From an uncultured Bacteroidota bacterium (GTDB lineage Bacteria > Bacteroidota > Bacteroidia > Bacteroidales > P3): a DNA stretch of 32,650 nucleotides. The notes under the pieces were generated by a model that saw only the letters and a program-made list of their open reading frames with translations, made no database searches and had not been told where the DNA came from. Positions 1 through 7,712 of the stretch are shown piece by piece. Every line of letters begins with the position of its first letter. Positions within the stretch are counted from its first letter, which is position 1. Both the position numbers and the translations under genes were made by a program. The DNA is taken from assembly GCA_900545215.1 (NCBI GenBank), contig UQXW01000022.1:1-32650 (forward strand), written 5' to 3'.

Positions 1-3000
1 TGGATAAATGCTTGGCGGCTTATGATGAAATCACAAAGTTGTCGAACGATGACTTGAGAGCCAAGACGGCGGAGTTCAAGCAGATTATAAACAAGAATAT
101 CGAGGAGGAGCAGAAGCAGGTCGATGATTTGAAAGCGAGAATCGAAGCTGAAGTCGACATGGAGGTCGAAGAAAAGCAGAAGATTTATAATCGTATAGAG
201 GAACTGAACAAGAAGATTTACGATAAGACGCAAAACGTATTGAACGATTTGCTTCCGCAGGCGTTCGCAGTGGTGAAAGAAACGGCGAAACGCTTCACCG
301 ACAACGAGAAAGTCGAGGTTACTGCCAACGAATACGACAAATACCTTGCCTCCGTAAAGGATAATGTGAACATAGTCGGCGATAAGGCATACTATGACAA
401 CAGTTGGATTGCCGGCGGTACCATGATAAAATGGAATATGGTGCATTACGATGTTCAGCTTATCGGAGGAACGGTTCTTCATCAGGGAAAGATTGCGGAG
501 ATGGCTACCGGAGAGGGAAAAACCTTGGTCGCAACGCTACCGATATACCTTAACGCTTTGCCCGGAAAGGGTGTGCATGTGGTAACGGTGAACGATTATT
601 TGGCAAAGCGAGACAGCGAATGGATGGGAATGCTTTTCGAGTTCCACGGTTTGAGCGTCGATTGCATCGATAAGCACGAGCCGAACTCGGAAGAAAGACG
701 CCGTGCATACAATGCGGACATTACCTACGGTACGAATAACGAATTCGGCTTCGATTACCTTAGGGACAACATGTGCAGCAACACCAAGGAAATCGTACAG
801 AGGGAACACAACTATGCAATAGTCGATGAGGTCGATTCCGTCTTGATAGACGATGCCAGAACACCGCTTATCATCTCCGGACCGACACCTAAGGGCGACG
901 ATCAGGAGTTCGAGAGGTTCTGTCCTGTGATTGAAAAGATTTACAATGCACAAAAACAGCTTGTAACGCAGATATTGGCGAATGCAAAGAAGAAACTCGT
1001 TGACGGACGTACACCGGAGGAAGAAAAGGAGGGAGGAGTTCTTTTGCTCAGGGCTCATCACGGCTTGCCGAAGAACAAAGCTTTGATAAAATTCCTGTCC
1101 GAACCCGGCATGAAAGCCTTGCTGTTGAAGACCGAGAACTTCTACATGCAGGATCAGAACAAGGAAATGCACGTGATAGACGATGAACTTTATTTCGTGA
1201 TAGACGAACAACACAATTCCATAGAATTGACGGATAAAGGTATGGATTATCTTGCCGCCTTGGGCGAAGACCCTAAGTTTTTCATGTTGCCCGATGTCGG
1301 AAGCCAGCTTGCCGATTTGGAAAAGGAGGATTTGCCGGCTCAGGAGAAGGCAGAGAAGAAGGACAAGATAATGCAGAACTTCGCAGTGCAGTCCGACAGG
1401 GTTCATACGATAAATCAGTTGTTGAAAGCCTACGCTTTGTTTGAAAACAATGTGGAATACGTCGTGATAGACAACCAAGTGAAGATTGTCGATGAACAGA
1501 CGGGTCGTATAATGGAGGGAAGGCGTTATTCGGACGGCTTGCACCAAGCGATAGAGGCAAAGGAAAGAGTAAAGGTCGAGGCAGCCACTCAAACGTATGC
1601 CACAATTACTTTGCAGAACTACTTCCGAATGTATTCCAAACTCGCAGGTATGACCGGTACTGCCGAAACGGAAGCAGGAGAGTTGTGGGACATTTACAAA
1701 TTGGACGTTGTTACCATTCCGACGAACCGCCCTGTGATAAGGAAAGACAACGAAGACCTTATATATAAGACAAAGAGGGAAAAATTTGCGGCGGTTATTG
1801 CTGAGGTAGAGCGATTGATTTCCGAAAAACGCCCTGTGCTTATAGGAACAACGGATGTGGAAACCTCGGAATTGCTGTCCCGAATGTTGAAGCAAAGACA
1901 TATCGAGCATCAAGTGCTGAATGCAAAACTCCATAAGAAGGAAGCCGACATTGTTGCCCAAGCTGGACGTGCCGGAGCTGTTACAATCGCAACCAACATG
2001 GCAGGTCGTGGAACCGATATCAAGCTTGGCGAAGGAGTGAAGGAAGCAGGAGGATTGGCAATCATCGGTACAGAACGTCATGAGTCCAGACGTGTTGACA
2101 GACAGTTGAGAGGACGTTCCGGACGTCAGGGAGACCCGGGAAGCAGTCAGTTCTTCGTATCGTTGGAAGACAAGTTGATGCGTTTGTTCGGCTCCGACAG
2201 AATGGTGAAAGTCATGGACAGATTGGGGATACAGGAAGGAGAGGTGATACAACACTCCATGATGACAAAGAGTATCGAAAGGGCTCAACGCAAGGTGGAA
2301 GAGAATAACTTCGGAATAAGAAAGCGACTTTTGGAGTACGATGATGTCATGAACAATCAAAGAACGGTTGTTTATACAAAAAGAAGGAACGCATTGTACG
2401 GAGATAAGCTCGCAATCGATATTTCAAACATGATTTACGATACCTTGGAGGTCATGGTGTCCGACTATGCAGAAGACTACGAAGGCTTCTCTTTGGAATT
2501 CATGAAAACCTGCGGCTACGAGTGTCCGATAACCGAGAGCGACTTTTTGAAGAACAGACCCAAGGATAATGTTGAGCAACTATACGACAACGTCTATCCA
2601 TATTATAAAGAAAGAATGGCGAACATCGGCAAGCTCGCTTTCCCATTCGTGAAAAGCATATACGAGTCGAAGAACTACCGTTACGAAAACATCGCTTTCC
2701 CTATAACAGATGGCAAAAGAACGATAACGGCAATTGCTCCGATAGAAAAATCTTACCAAACGGAAGGAAAGGAAATATCCTTGTCGGTTGAGAAAAGCAT
2801 AACATTGCAAATAATAGATAATGCTTGGAAAGAACACCTCAGAGAGCTGGACGACTTGAAACAATCGGTGCAAAATGCTTCATACGAGCAGAAAGACCCT
2901 CTTTTGATATACAAATTCGAGTCCTTCTCACTCTTCGAGAAAATGCTTACTTCGATAAACAAAGATATAACGGCATTTTTGTGCAAGGCATCGCTTCCGA

Positions 3001-3221
3001 TAGCCGAGCAACAGCAGGTTCATGATACCGAATTGCCGAAAACCGACAACAGAAACATAAAAACATCGAGGGAAGAAGCGGAAGCGAAACCCAATGCTCC
3101 GAGAGAACCGCAGAAACCGCAACCCGTTCACGTCGAGAAGAAAGTAGGTCGAAATGACCCTTGTCCTTGCGGAAGCGGAAAGAAGTATAAAAACTGTCAT
3201 GGTAAAATGGCGGAAGAATAA
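1..3221 (+). CDS. secA: Protein translocase subunit SecA (5'-truncated by window edge)
   Basis: SecA is the ATPase motor that pushes unfolded preproteins through SecYEG at the inner membrane. The reading frame is open from base 3, upstream of the first possible TTG start at 12, and the usual N-terminal segment is missing, so the true start lies outside the window. Visible in order are a Walker A-type motif MATGEGKT (about nt 500-525), the DEVDSVLIDDARTPLI DEAD-like segment (about nt 825-880), the MAGRGTDIKLGEG helicase motif (about nt 1998-2036), the QLRGRSGRQGDPG motif (about nt 2102-2140), and a C-terminal zinc-binding tail CPCGSGKKYKNCHG that binds SecB or ribosomes in other bacteria. At over 1,060 residues it has the large size seen in Bacteroidetes SecA. 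The rpsF promoter begins directly after its stop codon. Identification is certain; only the 5' end is unknown. Confidence 0.97.
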   Translation, partial: DKCLAAYDEITKLSNDDLRAKTAEFKQIINKNIEEEQKQVDDLKARIEAEVDMEVEEKQKIYNRIEELNKKIYDKTQNVLNDLLPQAFAVVKETAKRFTDNEKVEVTANEYDKYLASVKDNVNIVGDKAYYDNSWIAGGTMIKWNMVHYDVQLIGGTVLHQGKIAEMATGEGKTLVATLPIYLNALPGKGVHVVTVNDYLAKRDSEWMGMLFEFHGLSVDCIDKHEPNSEERRRAYNADITYGTNNEFGFDYLRDNMCSNTKEIVQREHNYAIVDEVDSVLIDDARTPLIISGPTPKGDDQEFERFCPVIEKIYNAQKQLVTQILANAKKKLVDGRTPEEEKEGGVLLLRAHHGLPKNKALIKFLSEPGMKALLLKTENFYMQDQNKEMHVIDDELYFVIDEQHNSIELTDKGMDYLAALGEDPKFFMLPDVGSQLADLEKEDLPAQEKAEKKDKIMQNFAVQSDRVHTINQLLKAYALFENNVEYVVIDNQVKIVDEQTGRIMEGRRYSDGLHQAIEAKERVKVEAATQTYATITLQNYFRMYSKLAGMTGTAETEAGELWDIYKLDVVTIPTNRPVIRKDNEDLIYKTKREKFAAVIAEVERLISEKRPVLIGTTDVETSELLSRMLKQRHIEHQVLNAKLHKKEADIVAQAGRAGAVTIATNMAGRGTDIKLGEGVKEAGGLAIIGTERHESRRVDRQLRGRSGRQGDPGSSQFFVSLEDKLMRLFGSDRMVKVMDRLGIQEGEVIQHSMMTKSIERAQRKVEENNFGIRKRLLEYDDVMNNQRTVVYTKRRNALYGDKLAIDISNMIYDTLEVMVSDYAEDYEGFSLEFMKTCGYECPITESDFLKNRPKDNVEQLYDNVYPYYKERMANIGKLAFPFVKSIYESKNYRYENIAFPITDGKRTITAIAPIEKSYQTEGKEISLSVEKSITLQIIDNAWKEHLRELDDLKQSVQNASYEQKDPLLIYKFESFSLFEKMLTSINKDITAFLCKASLPIAEQQQVHDTELPKTDNRNIKTSREEAEAKPNAPREPQKPQPVHVEKKVGRNDPCPCGSGKKYKNCHGKMAEE

Positions 3222-3253
3222 TTTGGTAGTACCGGAAAAATGTAGTACCTTTG
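3222..3253 (+). promoter_or_regulatory. Bacteroidetes-type promoter for the rpsF operon
   Basis: A -33 element TTTG at 3222-3225 is followed after 20 nt by the -7 element TACCTTTG at 3246-3253, a full match to the Bacteroidetes housekeeping promoter (TTTG, 19-21 nt, TAnnTTTG). The expected transcript start is near 3260, about 30 nt before the rpsF ATG. The promoter starts one base after the secA stop, so the ribosomal operon has its own initiation point. Confidence 0.85.
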
Positions 3254-3291
3254 CAAACTCAAAAACTTTAAAAGATAAAAACAGAGAACCT

Positions 3292-3666
3292 ATGGTAAGA
3301 CAGTACGAAACCGTTTTCATTGCAACTCCCGTTTTATCTGAGGAACAGATAAAGGAAACGGTAAAGAAGTATCAGACATTATTGACTGATAATGGTGCAG
3401 AAATTGTTTTCGAGCACAATTGGGGAATGCGTAAGTTAGCTTATCCGATCCAGAAGAAGACAACGGGATTTTATTATCTCATTGAATTCAGAGCAGAAGG
3501 CAATGTGATAGCCGATTTGGAGACAGCATACAAGAGAGACGAGAGATTGCTCCGTTTCTTGACAGTATCGTTGGACAAACACGCCATTGCGTACAACGAG
3601 AAGAAGCGAGCTCACGGCTTGAAGAGCCAACAAAAGGCATTGGAAGAACAAAAAGCAGCAGAATAA
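3292..3666 (+). CDS. rpsF: 30S ribosomal protein S6
   Basis: S6 binds with S18 to the platform of the small ribosomal subunit. The 124-residue product from the ATG at 3292 starts MVRQYETVFIATPVL, the typical S6 opening, and contains the conserved GMRKLAYPIQKKTTGFYYL core. The frame stays open upstream to 3154 inside the end of secA, but the start at 3292 fits the family length and lies just downstream of a full promoter. It is the first gene of the conserved S6-S18-L9 operon, with S18 beginning 16 nt after its stop. Its C-terminus is a short charged tail, common and variable in the family. Confidence 0.96.
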   Translation: MVRQYETVFIATPVLSEEQIKETVKKYQTLLTDNGAEIVFEHNWGMRKLAYPIQKKTTGFYYLIEFRAEGNVIADLETAYKRDERLLRFLTVSLDKHAIAYNEKKRAHGLKSQQKALEEQKAAE

Positions 3667-3682
3667 TCAAAAAACAAACGAT

Positions 3683-3949
3683 ATGGCTAACGAATCAGAA
3701 ATAAAATATTTAACTCCGATAGCAGTAGAAACGCAAAGAAAGAAATACTGCCGTTTCAAGAAAAGCGGAATCAAGTACATAGATTACAAAGATGCGGACT
3801 TTCTTTTGAAATTTGTCAACGAACAAGGCAAGATATTGCCGAGACGTATCACAGGAACGTCGAACAAATACCAAAAGAAAGTGGCACAAGCAGTCAAGAG
3901 AGCAAGACATTTGGCTTTGATGCCTTACGTGGCTGACCTATTAAAATAA
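3683..3949 (+). CDS. rpsR: 30S ribosomal protein S18
   Basis: S18 pairs with S6 on the 30S platform. The 88-residue product has the expected family motifs: KKYCRFKKSGIKYIDYKD near the start, the LLKFVNEQGKILPRRITGTS block and the basic KKVAQAVKRARHLALMPY RNA-binding end. Length is normal for Bacteroidetes. It sits 16 nt after rpsF and 16 nt before rplI, consistent with one transcript from the promoter at 3222-3253. There is no single-strand-binding protein gene between S6 and S18, unlike the arrangement in Firmicutes. Confidence 0.97.
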   Translation: MANESEIKYLTPIAVETQRKKYCRFKKSGIKYIDYKDADFLLKFVNEQGKILPRRITGTSNKYQKKVAQAVKRARHLALMPYVADLLK

Positions 3950-3965
3950 AGAAGGAGGGGAATCT

Positions 3966-4418
3966 ATGGAAATCATATTGAAACAAGACGTAAATAAATT
4001 AGGCTATAAAGACGAGATAGTCAAAGTAAAAGACGGATATGCCAACAACTACCTTATTCCGCAAGGATATGCAGTCGTTGCAACATCTTCCAATAAGAAG
4101 ATATTGGCAGAGAACCTTAAACAAAGAGCATTCAAAGAAGAAAAACTCAGAAAGGATGCCGAGGAATACGCTGCTTCTTTGGCTAAGGTGGAAGGTTTGA
4201 GAATTGCAGCCAAAGCAAGTGAAAGCGGTAAGATATTCGGTTCCGTCAACACAATCCAAATAGCCGATGCAATCAAAGCACAATTCGGCATAGATGTTGA
4301 CAGAAAGAAAATATCCATCGTTGGAGACGCAATCAAGGAAGTGGGAAATCACAAAGTCGTAGTTTCCGTTTACAAAGACATCAAGCCTGAAATCAGCTTT
4401 GAAGTATTTGCAGAATAA
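3966..4418 (+). CDS. rplI: 50S ribosomal protein L9
   Basis: L9 binds 23S rRNA near the L1 stalk and helps maintain translation fidelity. The 150-residue product opens with MEIILKQDVNKLGYKDEIV, and has the family signature region VKDGYANNYLIPQGYAV at residues 20-36, then the charged connecting helix (about 45-75), then the C-terminal RNA-binding domain (about 80-150). An AAGGAGGGG purine tract before the ATG is an unusually strong Shine-Dalgarno sequence for this phylum. It is the last gene of the rpsF operon and is followed within 26 nt by a strong intrinsic terminator. Confidence 0.97.
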   Translation: MEIILKQDVNKLGYKDEIVKVKDGYANNYLIPQGYAVVATSSNKKILAENLKQRAFKEEKLRKDAEEYAASLAKVEGLRIAAKASESGKIFGSVNTIQIADAIKAQFGIDVDRKKISIVGDAIKEVGNHKVVVSVYKDIKPEISFEVFAE

Positions 4419-4443
4419 AATCTGATTGCAGATGAAAATAATC

Positions 4444-4477
4444 GGAGGTCAATTCCATGGAATGACCTCCTTTTTTT
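4444..4477 (+). terminator. Intrinsic terminator of the rpsF-rpsR-rplI operon
   Basis: GGAGGTCA at 4444-4451 pairs with TGACCTCC at 4463-4470, and the enclosed TTCC/GGAA extends the stem past one bulged A. A run of seven T follows at 4471-4477. This is a textbook Rho-independent terminator, and it argues that the next gene starts after it. Confidence 0.93.
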
Positions 4478-4496
4478 GTATCAAAACAATACCGAC

Positions 4497-5351
4497 ATGT
4501 TATCCAAAAACGAACTGAAACGATTGTCCAAGTATAAACAAGACAAGTATCGCAGGCAAGACGGTTTGTTTATCGTCGAAGGCGTGAAAATGCTTGAAGA
4601 ACTCCTGCAATCGGACTTTGAAATACTTTTTCTTTGTGCCGTAAACTCATGGTTGAACGAAAATCGCAAAACCCTTGAAGCCAAACTCGCCAAGCAAAAT
4701 ATCCTTTCTCATTCCACAAACGAACAATCCGGCACAAATATAGAGGCAACAGCACAAATACTCCCCCATAATCATTCTCTCATAAACGAAATAACGGAAG
4801 AAGAACTGCAAAAAATCAGTCTTTTATCCACTCCCAACAAAGTCTATTGCCTTGTCAAACGCCCCGAAGCTCCTGTAAACAAGTCTTTGCGAGGTTTGAC
4901 GCTTATGCTCGACGGAATAAAAGACCCGGGCAACCTTGGCACCATCGTACGTCTTGCAGACTGGTATGCCATCGACAGAATAATCTGCTCCGAAGACAGC
5001 GTCGATATATTCAATCCCAAAACCGTCCAATCGACCATGGGTTCCATATTCAGAGTACAGCCGGAATACACCGAGCTTGAAGCCTTTCTGCAAACACTCC
5101 CTGCCGATTATCCTGTTTATGGCTCATTGGTGGAAGAGGGAAGCAATATCTATTCCCAAGCCTTGCCCACCCATGCAATCCTTATCATAGGCAGCGAATC
5201 GCATGGCATAAGTCCGCAAATCCGTTCATATATTCGCAAACCTCTTTCCATACCCCGTTTCAACCGAGGCGACAAGCCCGAAAGCCTTAATGCCGCCATA
5301 GCAACAGCCATCATGATTTCCGAATTCAAAAGAAGCCATTCCCAAGGCTGA
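4497..5351 (+). CDS. TrmH/SpoU-family RNA 2'-O-ribose methyltransferase
   Basis: A SPOUT-fold enzyme that methylates a ribose 2'-OH in rRNA or tRNA with S-adenosylmethionine. The 284-residue product starts at ATG 4497; the frame extends upstream only into the T-tract of the preceding terminator, so the earlier TTG is rejected. The N-terminal ~110 residues (KNELKRLSKYKQDKYRRQDG, then IVEGVKMLEELL) form the substrate-binding domain seen in 23S rRNA enzymes such as RlmB. The three SPOUT motifs are present: DPGNLGTIVRLADW, IIGSESHGIS, and ESLNAAIATAIM at the C-terminus, which form the knot and SAM pocket. The exact RNA target cannot be read from the sequence. It is convergent with the next gene and shares its terminator. 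Confidence 0.92.
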   Translation: MLSKNELKRLSKYKQDKYRRQDGLFIVEGVKMLEELLQSDFEILFLCAVNSWLNENRKTLEAKLAKQNILSHSTNEQSGTNIEATAQILPHNHSLINEITEEELQKISLLSTPNKVYCLVKRPEAPVNKSLRGLTLMLDGIKDPGNLGTIVRLADWYAIDRIICSEDSVDIFNPKTVQSTMGSIFRVQPEYTELEAFLQTLPADYPVYGSLVEEGSNIYSQALPTHAILIIGSESHGISPQIRSYIRKPLSIPRFNRGDKPESLNAAIATAIMISEFKRSHSQG

Positions 5352-5393
5352 ACATGACAAAGCAAAAATTCAAGCACCCAATCATATAAAACA

Positions 5394-5424
5394 AAAAGCA
5401 CCTCGCAATCAACGAAGTGCTTTT
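5394..5424. terminator. Bidirectional terminator between convergent genes
   Basis: AAAAGCAC (5394-5401) pairs with GTGCTTTT (5417-5424), with an inner TCG/CGA pair after one mismatch and a 7-nt loop. T-rich sequence follows on the plus strand and A-rich sequence precedes it, so the hairpin can stop both the methyltransferase transcript and the minus-strand transcript coming from 6005. Confidence 0.8.
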
Positions 5425-5450
5425 CTTCTTTTCCCGTTTACCAATCCCGA

Positions 5451-6005
5451 CTACAAATCATCGCCATTGGCTTTATTATTATGGTTTTCATAGTACAATG
5501 CGATACCATATTCATTGTATGATATATAGCTAATTGTAAACCAAACTATGTTATTCATATTTATTGAACCATCTGCTTGCTTTTGAACGAAATCAGCCTC
5601 ATATTGCTTTTTCTTTACTGTTATACCATAGCTGATGTTCTCATCGTCTTCAAGCATTGCGTTGGATTCATATGAAGCATACTTGGAATTATTCTCAAAT
5701 TGCGACAAAAGATTGTTGAATCTTATCCGTATTTTGGTTTCATCTCTGAATCTTTTATCTAAAACGGCTATTCGCCAAACCTTATTATTGTTTGTTTGAA
5801 CAGCAATAAATACTTTTTCTCCGTTAAACTCTCCTTCCAAAAGGTCTTCTTTCTGATTGTATGTAAAGCCTTTTGCTTTGAGTTTTTGAATCATTTCGGA
5901 TTTTGTTCCGTCAACGGGAATGCCTAAGAATTTTGTAACGTCTTTTTGTGCGTACAGCCCTGCTGTAAGCACAATCATTATGATTAAACTGATAAATTTC
6001 TTCAT
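5451..6005 (-). CDS. Small secreted protein of unknown function
   Basis: No function recognised. The 184-residue product has a clear signal peptide (MKKFISLIIMIVLTAGLYA, cleavage before Q20) and a mature part starting KDVTKFLGIPVDGTKSEMI, then KLKAKGFTYN. Similar short secreted proteins with a GIPVDG(T/S)KSEM opening occur in Bacteroidetes from memory, but I know of no assigned role. The frame is open 22 codons further upstream, but the start at 6005 puts the signal peptide at the N-terminus and has a purine-rich AAAGAAATC tract before it. The only good promoter for this strand lies about 310 nt upstream (6322-6352), so the transcript would have a long leader containing the inverted repeat at 6063-6250. 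Confidence 0.8.
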   Translation of the reverse strand: MKKFISLIIMIVLTAGLYAQKDVTKFLGIPVDGTKSEMIQKLKAKGFTYNQKEDLLEGEFNGEKVFIAVQTNNNKVWRIAVLDKRFRDETKIRIRFNNLLSQFENNSKYASYESNAMLEDDENISYGITVKKKQYEADFVQKQADGSINMNNIVWFTISYISYNEYGIALYYENHNNKANGDDL

Positions 6006-6024
6006 TTCGATTTCTTTTTTTTTG

Positions 6025-6056
6025 TTTGCCCGTCCCAAGACAGTTTTATTGTTTTG
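6025..6056 (+). promoter_or_regulatory. Possible promoter for the rod-like RNA
   Basis: TTTG at 6025-6028, 20 nt of spacing, then TTGTTTTG at 6049-6056, which differs at one base from the TAnnTTTG -7 element. The predicted start near 6063 coincides with the base of the long inverted repeat. The element is weaker than the other promoters in the window. Confidence 0.4.
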
Positions 6057-6062
6057 CTTGTT

Positions 6063-6250
6063 TAGAGACACAAAAAACGTGGGACTTCTTTCTTATTGGC
6101 TTCTGAGGTTCCGCAATTACCCAAGTTATTCAAATAAGTAAAGCCCACGCGATACACGTGAGCGTTTACTGCTTTACTTTGAATAACTTGCTTGAAACTT
6201 TGCGGATTTCAGAAGTCCAAGTATAAGCAAAAACGCTTTTATATGTCTTT
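6063..6250 (+). ncRNA. Candidate rod-shaped non-coding RNA, 6S-like
   Basis: The two halves of this segment form one long imperfect inverted repeat. From the base inward the pairs are AGACA (6066-6070)/TGTCT (6244-6248), A-rich/T-rich, CTTAT/ATAAG, TGG/CCA, CTTCTGA/TCAGAAG, CCGCAA/TTGCGG, a 5- versus 9-nt internal loop, a 13-bp perfect stem CAAGTTATTCAAA/TTTGAATAACTTG, GTAAAGC/GCTTTAC, and an apical CACG/CGTG hairpin (6146-6160). Length (~188 nt) and shape, a rod with an off-centre internal bubble, are what 6S RNA has; a 6S-like RNA (Bacteroidales-1 motif) is known in this order. A near-consensus promoter ends about 7 nt upstream on the plus strand. The strand is not certain, because a palindrome folds from both strands. 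An alternative is a palindromic mobile element. The 6S identity is inference. Confidence 0.45.
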
Positions 6251-6321
6251 GAAATGTTTGTTTACAACTGAATCTTTTCTTTTACCGGTATCCTCCTTTC
6301 TTCTTGGTTCGTATCGGTGGG

Positions 6322-6352
6322 CAAAGGTATGAAAAAATCGGATTGCAACAAA
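6322..6352 (-). promoter_or_regulatory. Bacteroidetes-type minus-strand promoter
   Basis: Read on the minus strand, TTTG (6352-6349), 19 nt, then TACCTTTG (6329-6322): a full consensus match. Transcription would start near 6315 and run toward the secreted-protein gene at 6005. No reading frame with a plausible start lies in the first 300 nt of this transcript. Confidence 0.7.
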
Positions 6353-6386
6353 ATATTTCGCAGTCCGTTATGCAAGTCTTTTCCGC

Positions 6387-6554
6387 CTTTTGTGCAATTG
6401 CAGCGGAGAAATGCCGTCTGCTGAAACCTTACAGACGTTTCGCACGGATTGAAACGCCGAAAGAAAAAATTATTCCGCCGTTTCACGAAATTCTTTCGGT
6501 GTTTCATTTTTGCGTAAAGCCGTTTCGCTTTTGCGGCTTCGTTCCAAGGCTTTT
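6387..6554. repeat. Degenerate 21-bp tandem array in the 745-bp gap
   Basis: Successive 21-bp units starting at about 6408, 6429, 6450, 6471, 6492, 6513 and 6534 align on a (A/T)GCCGTTTC-like core, for example GAAATGCCGTCTG, GAAACGCCGAAAG, TTCCGCCGTTTC, TTTCGGTGTTTC and AAAGCCGTTTCG. Because units occur in both polarities, they also create inverted repeats: 6451-6465 against 6491-6505, and AAGCCG/CGGCTT at 6517-6539. The same unit recurs at 12723 and 16746. Apart from the rod-like repeat, the promoters and this array, I see nothing else in the gene-free stretch 6006-6750. Confidence 0.6.
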
Positions 6555-6713
6555 CATTTTTGATGTTCGGGGACGATGAACGACTGTTCTGATTGCAAGG
6601 TTTCGGACTTTCGGCATGCGGCTTTGTTTCCGTGTATGAGGAATGGAAGTGCCTGTATGTCGAAAGGGTGAAGAATTTTCGGCTGAAAGTATCGGCGGTA
6701 TCTCTAAAAGTGG

Positions 6714-6721
6714 TATATTTG
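6714..6721 (+). promoter_or_regulatory. Probable -7 element for the outer-membrane protein gene
   Basis: TATATTTG matches TAnnTTTG and is followed by GC, as is common. No clear TTTG -33 element is present 20 nt upstream. The position, 29 nt before the ATG at 6751, fits a short leader. Confidence 0.5.
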
Positions 6722-6750
6722 CACCTTTGAAGTAAAATTCGTTTCGGATT

Positions 6751-7659
6751 ATGAATAAGAGAAGATGTTTTTTAGGTGGGTTGTTGCTTTTGTTGCTTTT
6801 GTCGTGTTCGATGGAGCTTTCTGCTCAACGAAGGAATAAGGCTCCGCTCGTAAGGTTCGGTTTCAGAGCCGGTTTCAATATGAGCGACCTCACTTCCGCC
6901 AAGGGATTGGATATATATAACGGTCTTGCTTATTTCGATGAGCAGTTGAATTACATAGGATTTACGGACACCAAGCCTTTCAAGTATGGCTTCAATGCCG
7001 GATTTGCGGCTCAGGCTCAGCTTTCGGACTCTTGGTTCTTGCAAACCAACCTGTTGTTCTCCACAAAGGGATATAAGTTGAATACTCAGAATGTCGAGAT
7101 AAACGCAACGGCGGATTATCTTCAAATTCCGGTGGAAGTGATGTACAAATATGAGTTGAGCGATGATTGGAGGCTGACGGGTTCTCTCGGAGCTTTCTTC
7201 GGCGTAGGCATTTGCGGCTTTACTTCTTTTGAAGACCACTATGGAGAGGACAAACACCCGAGAGGTCAGCACTTGAACGCCAACAAGCCGACTTTGAACC
7301 CCGAAACGGGAGAACACAACCTTATTTGTTTCGACCCGACTGTCCACGGACAGGTGTTCTGGAAGGATAAGGACGACACTTTCGCTTCTGACGGAACATG
7401 GGCTGTCGATGCGGGTTTGCAAGTTGCCTTGGGTTGCGAATACAAGAGCTTCCAACTATCGGTGGCTTACCAATACAGCATAACGCCTCTCTACAATTAC
7501 GGCAAGGCATTCAAGAATCGTTACGCCACAAAGGGCATGGATTACAACAATTCTTTCGAGTATTTCGACATTGCGGCACCCGCTTGTCCTCGCCAGCACC
7601 TTATCTCGATCAGCATAAGCTATTTCTTGGATAATTGGCAGCACGGCATAAGGTGGTAG
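6751..7659 (+). CDS. Outer-membrane beta-barrel protein (PorT-like family)
   Basis: A 302-residue predicted outer-membrane protein. Residues 1-25 form a signal peptide with an eleven-residue core of G and L, ending SMELSAQ, where signal peptidase I would cut before Q26. The mature protein shows the alternating aromatic/small pattern of barrel strands: VRFGFRAGFNMSDL, KYGFNAGFAAQAQL, WFLQTNLLFSTKGYKL, DYLQIPVEVMYKYEL, WRLTGSLGAFFGVGI, and a last strand ending LISISISYFLDNW. The RFGFRAGFN...SDL start and LQIPVEV segment are typical of the OMP_b-brl_2 family common in Bacteroidetes. Substrate is unknown. It is followed 53 nt later by a second barrel gene in the same direction and may be cotranscribed with it. 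Confidence 0.8.
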   Translation: MNKRRCFLGGLLLLLLLSCSMELSAQRRNKAPLVRFGFRAGFNMSDLTSAKGLDIYNGLAYFDEQLNYIGFTDTKPFKYGFNAGFAAQAQLSDSWFLQTNLLFSTKGYKLNTQNVEINATADYLQIPVEVMYKYELSDDWRLTGSLGAFFGVGICGFTSFEDHYGEDKHPRGQHLNANKPTLNPETGEHNLICFDPTVHGQVFWKDKDDTFASDGTWAVDAGLQVALGCEYKSFQLSVAYQYSITPLYNYGKAFKNRYATKGMDYNNSFEYFDIAAPACPRQHLISISISYFLDNWQHGIRW

Positions 7660-7712
7660 CCTTTTCGTCGAAATCGGAACAACAAAGTGATTTGCGATAA
7701 CGTTTATCCGAT

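Noticed and set aside
537..2360. Long minus-strand open frame opposite secA (607 codons)
   Set aside because: It lies wholly antisense to unmistakable SecA motifs, has no recognisable domains and a composition typical of a shadow frame.
6304..6579. 91-codon plus-strand frame, and an overlapping minus-strand frame at 6262-6507
   Set aside because: The plus-strand frame uses a TTG start, crosses the 21-bp repeat array and has a Phe/Arg-rich repeat-derived composition. The minus-strand frame starts upstream of the only promoter for that strand.
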